Of a stretch of 9,043 nucleotides of DNA, positions 1 to 7,300 are shown piece by piece. The notes beneath the pieces are model-generated. The model saw only the letters and a program-made list of their open reading frames with translations. It did not search any database and was not told where the DNA came from. A program made the position numbers and the translations under genes. Location: assembly GCA_039029935.1 (NCBI GenBank), contig JBCCFC010000513.1, positions 1 to 9,043 on the forward strand. The letters are read 5' to 3'. Source of the stretch: G039029935 sp039029935. Lineage in GTDB: Bacteria; Chloroflexota; Anaerolineae; Caldilineales; Caldilineaceae. Position 1 is the first letter of the stretch. Each line of letters starts with the position of its first letter.

Positions 1-62
1 ATGTCGTCGGTGACGTTCACGAACACCCCGTCGCCCTGGTTGATCCACAGGTAGTCGTCGGG
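1..62 (-). other. FG-GAP/VCBS-like peptide fragment ending at a sequence junction
   Basis: Read on the minus strand, bases 62 to 3 give an open peptide containing DDYLWINQGDGVFVNVT. The pattern L-W-I-N-x-G-D-G-x-F-x-x-V-T resembles the calcium-binding FG-GAP/VCBS or ASPIC/UnbV repeat of secreted beta-propeller proteins. Hand-counted GC for bases 1-60 is 36/60, against 18/60 for 181-240, so composition changes sharply. Base 62 is also where similarity between small-gene copies 1 and 2 begins. No start codon or ribosome-binding site is visible for this peptide, and its upstream part would have to lie in the AT-rich repeat gene. It is therefore either the tail of an unrelated gene joined here by rearrangement, or an assembly chimera. 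The family assignment rests on about 19 residues only. Confidence 0.35.
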
Positions 63-213
63 AGAGAGACCGTCTGTCGTACGTAAGTTTCTTTCGCGCT
101 TGTCACCGGATGAACGAATGGAAGGGTTGTCGCCAGATGAGCAAATGGAGGGCATACTAAAGAACATGTCACCGGATGAAATTAAATCCTATTTACAGCG
201 GCTTGAAGAATAA
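62..213 (+). pseudogene. 5'-truncated copy 1 of the LSPDE-tail small protein family
   Basis: The frame ending at the TAA of 211-213 reads ERPSVVRKFLSRLSPDER and continues through two more LSPDE-like blocks to the ending SYLQRLEE. It matches the end of the intact copy at 213-452 almost base for base from base 62 onward. Upstream the frame enters unrelated GC-rich sequence and meets a TAG at 51-53, with no usable start codon between, so the N-terminal half is missing. This copy has three LSPDE-type blocks (LSPDER, LSPDEQ, MSPDEI), more than the other copies. Such LSPEE/LSPDE repeat tails are known from the C-termini of Rpn-type PD-(D/E)XK proteins and of short unclassified proteins; no nuclease domain is visible here. 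Its stop overlaps the next copy's start as TAATG. Confidence 0.6.
101..180 (+). repeat. 14-base direct repeats flanking 66 bases absent from copy 2
   Basis: The 14-mer TGTCACCGGATGAA occurs at 101-114 and again at 167-180, 66 bases (22 codons) apart. Between them lie two further degenerate blocks encoding ERMEGLSPDEQMEGILKN-like sequence. The matching part of copy 2 has the 14-mer once. The segment from CCGTCT to the stop is 144 bases in copy 1 and 78 in copy 2, a difference of exactly 66. The simplest reading is a slippage or recombination event between the repeats, which keeps the reading frame. The direction (loss in copy 2 or gain in copy 1) cannot be told from the window. Confidence 0.7.
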
Positions 214-452
214 TGGCTTATACATTGGAACAATTTCATAGAGATGCATTCCTAGATAGGCTTCCAGACATGTTAGACGATGAAAATGTCCGGCCTAATC
301 TTTTCCAATCAATTCGTAGAAAATTATCACTGGATGCTGTACTCTCGTTCCTTTTAGATGATGAGCGAGAGAGACCGTCTGTCGTACGCAAATTTCTTTC
401 GCGCTTGTCACCGGATGAAATTAAGTCCTATTTACAGCGGCTTGAAGAATAA
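213..452 (+). CDS. Small LSPDE-tail protein, intact copy 2, function unknown
   Basis: This is a 79-residue, charged, probably all-helical protein starting MAYTLEQFHRDAFLDRLPDM and ending LSPDEIKSYLQRLEE. No signal peptide, membrane segment or catalytic motif is visible. The ending resembles the LSPEEIxAYLxxL tail found on Rpn-family nuclease-like proteins and on small stand-alone proteins in repeat-rich bacteria, but the nuclease domain is absent, so no function is assigned. The ATG overlaps the previous copy's stop (TAATG at 211-215), and its own TAA overlaps the ATG of copy 3 in the same way, which suggests translational coupling in a tandem array. Only a weak GAAGAA precedes the start. It is the only copy of the three that is open from start to stop, supporting a real gene or one recently so. 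Its base composition is AT-rich, unlike the GC-rich parts of the operon to its right. Confidence 0.6.
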   Translation: MAYTLEQFHRDAFLDRLPDMLDDENVRPNLFQSIRRKLSLDAVLSFLLDDERERPSVVRKFLSRLSPDEIKSYLQRLEE

Positions 453-781
453 TGGCTTACACATTGGAATAATTTCATAGAGATGTCTTCCTTGACAGGC
501 TTCCAGATATGTTAGAAGATGAAAGGGTGCAACTGAGTCTTTTCCAATCCATTCGCCGATTTGCTTCCAGTGATATGGTCCTTTCATTGATATCACACGA
601 CAGGTAGTCAATGCGTGATATGTTTGACAAAATGATTGATATTATTTTTGATGATAAGGAATTGAAGTGCTATGCAATGAATGCATTCTTTTCACGCTTG
701 TCACTGGAGGAAAGGTTGGAAGGGTTGTCTCTGGAGGAAATCAACGCATATTTACAGCAACGTGAAGATCAACAATGCTGA
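452..781 (+). pseudogene. Decayed copy 3 of the LSPDE-tail small protein family
   Basis: The copy begins ATGGCTTACACATTGGAA in the same TAATG overlap as copy 2, but the codon corresponding to the first Gln (CAA in copy 2) is TAA at 470-472. A second in-frame stop, TAG, lies at 605-607. Ignoring both, the frame reads FHRDVFLDRLPDMLEDERV, then IRRFASSDMVLSLISHDR, a longer middle segment, two LSLEE blocks and SYLQ-like NAYLQQRED, ending at the TGA of 779-781. Alignment with copy 2 is clear across the first 100 bases or so and at the tail. An ATG at 611-613 leaves an open stretch of 56 codons (MRDMFDKMIDIIFDDKELKC onward) that could still be translated, but no good ribosome-binding site precedes it. 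It is best treated as a pseudogene. Confidence 0.65.
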
Positions 782-852
782 CAACGGCGTGGGTCTCACT
801 GCACCAGCGGACAGGGATGTCCACGCCACGTCATCAACCGCCAGCATGTGGA
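782..852. other. Convergent intergenic gap, no clear terminator
   Basis: These 71 bases separate the plus-strand small-gene remnant from the minus-strand methyltransferase stop. The pair GGCGTGG (786-792) and CCACGCC (821-827) could form a 7-bp stem around a 28-base loop, and GGACA-GGGA-TGTCC (809-822) is a smaller alternative hairpin sharing bases with it. Neither is followed by a run of T on either strand, so a rho-independent terminator is not supported. Confidence 0.3.
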
Positions 853-3800
853 TCAGTGTGCCACACTCGCCTCGACCAGCGCAATCTCGGCGTCGGTGAG
901 GTTGTAGAGTTGGTAGACGAGGGTGTTGATTCGCTGTTCCAAGTCAAATACATCTGCGTTGGTGGCTTGTCGTTTTTTCATGCATATTTCTTCCACAATC
1001 ACTTCAATTTCACGCCCCCTATCATCATAATCGGCAATCGGTATTCGGGTAACATACATGGGCTTGAATTCGTAGAATCCATTTTGTTTGGATGATGCTG
1101 TCTGTTTGATAAACCACCACATAAGACGTGAGTTCAAAATACCAAGAAGATAGTTTCCTTGTTTAGATACACAAATGGAAGTCTTATCATTACTTAAAAA
1201 GCCTTTTTCGTCCGGTGCATACTCAACATCATCTATGATTGTCGGAATGATAATTTTCGACTCAGAAAATTCTTCCCAATACGCACAATTCCGAAGTTCC
1301 CAGAAATAATGACCTTGATCATGCCGTTGAATTAATTTTTCGCGATGTGGCTGGAAGTGAGCATAAATCGCAGGATACGTTTTTTCAAAGATAAGTTCTG
1401 CATCTTCATCAGATTTTTCAGACCAAGGGTGTTGTTTATTATTGGATGATTCAATCTTAATCAAATATTGTGCTGTCTCTTTTGATCGCCACCGTTTGAT
1501 ATCTCGTCCTCGTAGGAATGGGTGTAAAATTTCAGCAGACGATTCATGTTCAGCAACTAGGCGGTCACGTGTTTCTTGATCCACAATAAATGCCTGATTA
1601 TACCCAGTCAAAATACCCCTATAAAATCGATTATTGACAAACTCGCCTAGTGGCTTACCTGTATTGCGCAACTTTTGCATGAGGTTTAATATCTCTGGTT
1701 GCACAAGCGACCACCCATCTTGGCTGAGTGAGGTCTGTGGTAGCAGCCAAGAGATTTCCTCAACTTTCTGTGGCAAATTTGCGATTACGGCCATGTCTGT
1801 AACATTGAGTGCATAAAATTTTGTCGTTGTGTCAGCCCGCTCCCTTTGTACAATCACAATGACGGGATAGGCTGTTGCATCAAAAACAGGTAAATCACCA
1901 AAGTCAATGACACAGGAGACGTTTGTCTGCTTCGCCAAATACCCACGTAACTTCTTCCCATACCCAGCCCGCATAAACTTATTACTCGTAATCAATGCCA
2001 ACGTCCCATGCCCACGCAGTAGTTCAAGCCCCCGTGCATAAAAATAGACCAGCAGGTCGGCTGTCCCCATATAGATGGCAGGGAAATTCTTCTTCAACGT
2101 TGGCTTCTGCTCTTTGAACAACTCCTGCCGCACATAGGGCGGGTTGCCAATCACGACATCAAAGCCACCCCAATCACGGAAGACTTCGCTAAAATAGACA
2201 CGATAGTCGATGCCTGTTCCAGCGTTGAGTTCATCGAGCAGTGCGTTGATGCGGGTGCGCAATGCGGCTTTGGTGGCGGGGTCGGTGGCGCGCATAAACT
2301 GCGGCTTGAGCCGTTCGAGTTCGTCGTAGCCAGCCTGATTGAGCAGCCCCATCTGCAACCCAGCGGCCAGTGAATCGCCACAGACAATCTTGTATTCCAG
2401 ATTGGGCAGCGGCTTGATTGTCTGGTAATCTTCCTCATCGACCACCAGCGAGAGCCAGAGCCGTAGCTTGGCAATATCGACCGCCCCCGCATCAATATCG
2501 ACCCCATAGATTGACTCTTGGATGGCATGACGTTTGAGCGCATAGGCTGTACGTCCGCTGGTTTCAGGGTGATCATCCAGCCTATCATCCAGCCTATCAC
2601 CCAGCATAGCATCCGGCGACACCAGATAGGTGGTCAGCACATCACGCGCCCGCACAATCTCCTGCATCATGCCCACCGGAAAGGCCCCCGAACCGATGGC
2701 CGGGTCACAGACTTTGATCTCGGCCAGGGCTTGGTCGATCTGCGCCGCGTGTTGACGAATACGTTCCGGCACTTGATACTCACCCGTCTTGGTCCCCGCT
2801 TCCTTGGCGGCATCATGTTGGCGCGCCCGCTCACCCTTGCGGATAAAGAGGGCCAACGCCTCATGCTGCACAATCTCCTGCCGTTCCCACACCGTTTGCA
2901 CATCGACTGGCGGCGCAATTGGCGTCACATCCCCAAACAGTCCCACCTGCACAGGCGTCTCATCATGTAGCGGCACTTCACAGAGATTGAGCGTGGTGTC
3001 CAGATAGTTGATCAGACTCTCCTGACACATATACTGCACAATCTCACGCGGTGTATAAAATGCCCCCTTGGACTTGCGGTCATCGACCTCCAGCAGATTC
3101 TCAAAGACCTTGCCCAACATCTCCGGGTCCACCGCCACCTCTTTATCAAGCGGCTCATTCTCACGCACCGTGAAGTTATAGAGGTCAAAGGTGTCAAAAA
3201 TCTGTTGGAAGAGGTCATTGTCGAGCGTGATGTCGGTGGACTGCCAATCATAGCCCGCCAACGGCTCAAACAGCCCCCCGTTGAGAAAGGGAATCAGACA
3301 GTTGAGCGTGGCATAGTGATGGCCGGGGCGCTCGACCGCCAACGCTTCATAGAAAAGCGGCTCCAGAATGTCGTTAAAATAGTTGGTATAGCGCGTCTCA
3401 TCTTCAAGCAGCGTCCGCAAAAAGCGTTGATCACCACTGCCCCATGCGGGTGGGGCTATGTCATCACCTGCATTGTTACCTGTATGTGGCACAACCCCCA
3501 GCCAGCCCTTCTTTTGCACAAAATAGAGAAAGACGATCTGCCCCAGCAGCTTCTTGGCAAAATGGCCTGTGTCCACACCCTTGGCCGTAAACTCAGCATA
3601 GATAGCGGCATCCGCAACCATCAACGCCGTCAACGCCTCCTTGAGCGACAAAAAGAGGGCTTTGTACTGAGCAAAAAACTCTTTGGTGACCGTCTCGATG
3701 TGAAAGGTCGCTTCCAACGCATCCAGGGTCGGGTTGTCGCTATCTTCCATCAACAGGGGCAAAAACTGACGCTGCGCCGTGTGGCTTGGCTCCCCCTTGC

Positions 3801-4266
3801 CCACCAAAAACGAAAAGCGTCGTGCAGGCGTCAACTCCTCAACCGCCTTGATGCGTCCCTGATCATCCTGCACCAGCTTATAGTCCATGCGCACCAGCGA
3901 CACACGCCAATCCGCCCGCTCCTCGCTGTAATAGGCCACCAACGCCGCCTCACGGTCATTCTGATCCCGTAGGTATTGTGCCACAAAATTGCGCTGCATG
4001 GTGCGCGCCCGCTCCAGTGCCATGCCCTTTTTGAGATGCACAACCAACACATCGACCTCCTCACCATTGGGGTCGGTATAGGTGCCAAGACGCCTGTAAT
4101 GACGGACATGCTCCTGATAGGCGTCTTTCATTTTGGTGACAACATGCCGCGACGGATTGCGTTCCATGTCATTGAGAATTTCGGCGGCAAAGCGCGCAAA
4201 CTGCTCATCATCAAAGGGATGACGAAAGACCTGTTGGATAAATCGTTCGGCTTCTTGTTTGTTCAT
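853..4266 (-). CDS. Eco57I-type adenine-specific DNA methyltransferase with C-terminal target-recognition domain
   Basis: This large (1137-residue) S-adenosylmethionine-dependent enzyme is predicted to methylate adenine N6 in a specific DNA sequence. Visible parts, in order: an N-terminal alpha/beta region (about 1-160) with LVVHLKKG at 75-81 and RARTMQRNF at 86-94; a helical region; FYTPREIVQYM (403-413), typical of gamma-type N6-adenine methylases; the AdoMet loop DPAIGSGAFP (521-530); the acidic AdoMet contact YGVDID (587-592); CGDSL near 629-633; and the catalytic NPPY at 708-711. From about residue 770 there is a TaqI/Eco57I-like recognition domain with FYRGILTGYNQAFIVD (881-896) and LHPFLRGRDIKRW (914-926), then a helical tail with INTLVYQLYNLTDAEI. 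The ATG at 4266 is well supported by AGGGG six bases upstream. It is the second gene of an operon, 53 bases after the helicase stop. The part encoding the recognition domain is much richer in AT than the catalytic part. A small 12-base repeat array lies at residues 558-566. It resembles type IIG and DISARM DrmMI-like enzymes; the target sequence cannot be read from the sequence. Confidence 0.9.
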   Translation of the reverse strand: MNKQEAERFIQQVFRHPFDDEQFARFAAEILNDMERNPSRHVVTKMKDAYQEHVRHYRRLGTYTDPNGEEVDVLVVHLKKGMALERARTMQRNFVAQYLRDQNDREAALVAYYSEERADWRVSLVRMDYKLVQDDQGRIKAVEELTPARRFSFLVGKGEPSHTAQRQFLPLLMEDSDNPTLDALEATFHIETVTKEFFAQYKALFLSLKEALTALMVADAAIYAEFTAKGVDTGHFAKKLLGQIVFLYFVQKKGWLGVVPHTGNNAGDDIAPPAWGSGDQRFLRTLLEDETRYTNYFNDILEPLFYEALAVERPGHHYATLNCLIPFLNGGLFEPLAGYDWQSTDITLDNDLFQQIFDTFDLYNFTVRENEPLDKEVAVDPEMLGKVFENLLEVDDRKSKGAFYTPREIVQYMCQESLINYLDTTLNLCEVPLHDETPVQVGLFGDVTPIAPPVDVQTVWERQEIVQHEALALFIRKGERARQHDAAKEAGTKTGEYQVPERIRQHAAQIDQALAEIKVCDPAIGSGAFPVGMMQEIVRARDVLTTYLVSPDAMLGDRLDDRLDDHPETSGRTAYALKRHAIQESIYGVDIDAGAVDIAKLRLWLSLVVDEEDYQTIKPLPNLEYKIVCGDSLAAGLQMGLLNQAGYDELERLKPQFMRATDPATKAALRTRINALLDELNAGTGIDYRVYFSEVFRDWGGFDVVIGNPPYVRQELFKEQKPTLKKNFPAIYMGTADLLVYFYARGLELLRGHGTLALITSNKFMRAGYGKKLRGYLAKQTNVSCVIDFGDLPVFDATAYPVIVIVQRERADTTTKFYALNVTDMAVIANLPQKVEEISWLLPQTSLSQDGWSLVQPEILNLMQKLRNTGKPLGEFVNNRFYRGILTGYNQAFIVDQETRDRLVAEHESSAEILHPFLRGRDIKRWRSKETAQYLIKIESSNNKQHPWSEKSDEDAELIFEKTYPAIYAHFQPHREKLIQRHDQGHYFWELRNCAYWEEFSESKIIIPTIIDDVEYAPDEKGFLSNDKTSICVSKQGNYLLGILNSRLMWWFIKQTASSKQNGFYEFKPMYVTRIPIADYDDRGREIEVIVEEICMKKRQATNADVFDLEQRINTLVYQLYNLTDAEIALVEASVAH
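2572..2607. repeat. Three 12-base tandem repeats inside the methyltransferase gene
   Basis: ATCATCCAGCCT at 2572-2583 is repeated exactly at 2584-2595 and with two changes at 2596-2607 (ATCACCCAGCAT). The period is a multiple of three, so the frame is kept. On the coding strand the array encodes GDRLDDRLDDH at residues 556-566, between the AdoMet loop DPAIGSGAFP and the YGVDID strand, in what is probably a surface loop. Copy number could change without breaking the gene. Confidence 0.85.
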
Positions 4267-4272
4267 TGTGTT

Positions 4273-4277
4273 CCCCT
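4273..4277 (-). promoter_or_regulatory. Ribosome-binding site of the methyltransferase, next to the palindrome
   Basis: On the minus strand AGGGG is followed by the six bases AACACA and then the ATG at 4266, a good Shine-Dalgarno spacing that fixes this start. Only base 4278 separates it from the palindrome of 4279-4323, so folding of that element could affect ribosome access. Confidence 0.65.
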
Positions 4278-4278
4278 A

Positions 4279-4323
4279 GTAACACAGGCATCTTGCCTGT
4301 GACAGGCAGGATGCCTGTGTTAC
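4279..4323. repeat. 45-base double-hairpin palindrome between the helicase and methyltransferase genes
   Basis: The two halves, 4280-4300 and 4302-4322, are inverted copies matching at 20 of 21 positions around one central base. The single mismatch is T opposite G, a wobble pair in plus-strand RNA and a C/A mismatch in the operon's own transcript. The element can form one long hairpin, or an outer stem GTAAC/GTTAC enclosing two smaller hairpins: CACAGGCA-TCT-TGCCTGTG (4283-4301) and ACAGGCA-GGA-TGCCTGT (4302-4318). No T-run follows on the minus strand, so it is not a standard terminator. Its right end supplies the helicase stop codon (TAA, 4322-4320). Its left end is one base from the AGGGG ribosome-binding site of the methyltransferase. 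Its layout matches the 54-base units at 8849-9043. Confidence 0.85.
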
Positions 4324-7300
4324 AGTCCTTTCAAATAGGCCGACAGAATCACCTCCACAGGTTTCTCCTCCTTGGGTCGATCCGCCGTCAGTTGGCTCAC
4401 CTGTGGATTGGGTGCTTGGGGCATTTCTTGACGCAGAATCCCCAATATCTTGAGCGGGTCTGTGACCGCCTTTTTGGTGTTGACGCCCAGCTTTTGATAG
4501 AGCGTGGTGACGCGTTGACTTGGCACAGCCCCCGCCTGTAAATCTTTGAGTATTCGCCGAAAAAAGGCTTCATCGTCATCGGTATAGCCATGCAGCGAGC
4601 GTTGGAAGACCTTCATGTATTTGATCAGCCGCCCCAAATTGCCCTGATTGCGGGACCGTTTGGGTGGCTCGGCCACCTCCGATGCGGTGAGATTGGCAAA
4701 GGCATCCTTATTTTGTGCCAGCCATGCATAATAGGCGGGCGGGATGGCAACACGCGTGGTATCGGGTTCGCAAGCCAACAGGTCCACGGCATCCAAAAAG
4801 GTCAATTCCAGCGGCCCGCTCTCTATCTCATGTGTCCCAGAGAGATAGAACTTTTTCAACTGCCCCTGGCGCAAGAAGCTGACCAGCGCGTCCCCTGCTG
4901 GCACTGCTCCCATATCACCTCCCATATCACCCCCCATATCACCCGCTGCTCTACCTGAGCGTGCCTTTTTGGGCAAGCGTTTGATGTGCGCAAAGAGGTC
5001 CGGCTCCTCATCACGAATCGTGCGAATCAGTTGCAGATACTCTAACTCCGAGCGTTCATCCTCATCCGCACTCACATAGCTGTCGCGCGTAGTCATGCGC
5101 TGATAGAGCCTGTCGCCAAAAAGCTCATGCTGCGTAATCGTCTCCTCATCGGTGAGATACTTGGCATCCTCACCCAGCATGTCATGAAACGCCTGAATTT
5201 TGGCCTTGATGTTGGCTTCCTGATTCAAATGCATATCCGATTGCGTGGTCGGGAAAAAGTTGAAGATGTGGACCTGTGCATGGCTTGTGCCGACACGGTT
5301 GATGCGCCCCACACGCTGGAGAACGCGCGTTGGGTTCCAAGGCAGATCATAGTTGACCACGACGTTGGAGCGATGCAAGTTGATGCCCTCAGCCAGCACA
5401 TCGGTTGTCACCAAAATGCGGATGGTGTCTTCGGAGTTGCCATGTCGAGGGTCATAGTTGGCCTCGATCATCGTGCGTGCCACATGTTTGTTGATCGACT
5501 GTTGCTGGTGATAGCCGCCACCGCTGCTAAAGAAGAAGACCTGCCCCGCAAAGTGTTGCTCAAGTCGGCTGTAGAGATAGCGCCCCGTCTCGGTTGATTC
5601 AGTGAAGACAATCAGCTTTTGCCGTGCCAACAGTGAATTCGACTGAAGCTGCGCCACAAATGCCTCAAACTTGGGGTCGGGTGAGTGCGTGTGACCCAAA
5701 TCACGCCAGAGCATTTCGATCTCAGCCAGCAGTTCACGGTCATGCAACAGGTCCGCCCGAAACTTGGGGATAAAGTCGCTGGCCTGATAGGTCTGCACTT
5801 TGCCCGCCGCAATCAGCCGTAACAGTTCCTCCTCGTTGTCACTATCCAGCAGGTCATGCACCTTCACGCCCTTGCCAATCAAAACCGTCCCTTCATCGAC
5901 CATGCCAATAAAGTGATCATACGATTTGATAAAGCGACGCAGGGTGTTGCGAAAGGCAAAGAAGCTGCTCTCCAGCCGCTTGACCAACATACCCTTCATA
6001 AAGCCGCCGATGTTGCGCTGCCCCTGTGCCTCAAAGTCCGACACCTGCTTTTTGAGATAGAGCAGCGGTGTGTAGCGTGTGTAGCGAAAGGCTTGCAGTC
6101 GCTCGATGGTTTCAGTAAAGACCTGTTCGATGTCCCCCTCAAAATTGTAGACAATGCGCTCTGGCGAGGCGACTTCGGGAAAGATGAGATGCTGTTGCGC
6201 CAAATCCGCCTGAAAAAAGCGTGCGATCTCGCTGCGCGTACGTCGCACCATCACATAGTGGAGAATATTACGCCGCACCTCGCCTGCCACGCGTTTGAAG
6301 GTCGCCGCATACTCTGGCGTTCCCTTCTCTAGTTGGTCCAGTTCCCTATTGCGCTCCTGAAAAAAGGTGTTCAGATTGGGCACACCGGGGATATCGCTCT
6401 GTTGCGGTCGTTGAAACAATTTGAGTTGCGATTCGATATCGCTGATGGTGTTGTTGAGTGGTGTGGCCGAGACCAGCACGATTTTGCGGTTGCGGCAGAT
6501 GTCATGCAGCAGGGTATAGCTCTGCGTATCCTCATTGCGGAAGCGGTGCGCCTCGTCGATAAACACAATGTCGGCCAGCTTTGGGTTGCTCTTGAGGCGG
6601 TCACGAATCTGCTCCAACTTGCCCATCGACTCGACCCAGACTGCACCGACGCCAAACTGGACAAAGGTCTCCTTCCAATAATCCTGCAACACAGGTGGAC
6701 AGATGACCAACTTGCGCCCCGCTATCTGCTGCGCCAGAAGTGCCGAGATATAGGTCTTGCCCAGCCCCACCACATCGGCTAGAAAGACACCGCCATAGGC
6801 ATCCAACACCTTTTTGGCCGCGATGACCGCCTGTTTCTGATAGAAGAGCGACAAAAATCCATCGGGCAGATAAAAATCCGCCTCTTGGTCCATGTTGATG
6901 TCTTCTTTGAAGTACTCATAGAGAAACTTGAGGTAGAGATCATAGGGCGAAATCTGGTCGTTGAGCCATGTGCGCTGCTGGATGGCCTCGACATAGGCAT
7001 CCGAAATGTCAACCGCCTCCGCCCAAAGCTGCTCAAATTTGTGTAGCGCAAAACGGACATCGGCGGGCTGTTTCAACTCAACGTTAAATTCATATTGCCC
7101 CTGAAACCCTGCATAGCTAAAGTTGCTGGAGCCAGTGATGACGCGACCATAATCACGGTCATCGGGCTGAAAACGGCTGATGTAGACCTTGGCGTGGATG
7201 TTTTGGCTTGGATGCGCCTTGAGTTCGAGCTTGCCCTGTTGTAGAAACGCCAAAAAAGTGCGCACCCCAACCTCGGTGTCATGGGTATCGTCGGCGTATT

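Noticed and set aside
213..452. Rpn-type recombination-promoting nuclease
   Set aside because: Only the LSPDE-type tail is shared; the PD-(D/E)XK nuclease domain is missing in all three copies.
786..827. Rho-independent terminator between the convergent genes
   Set aside because: The 7-bp stem has a 28-base loop and there is no T-run on either side.
3205..3972. 255-codon open frame on the plus strand inside the methyltransferase gene
   Set aside because: It lies wholly opposite a gene with clear catalytic motifs, encodes no recognisable domain, and has no supporting start signal. It is a shadow frame.
4279..4323. Terminator separating helicase and methyltransferase
   Set aside because: The stem is strong but no T-run follows on the minus strand, and the methyltransferase needs transcription through it, since no promoter is visible in the gap.
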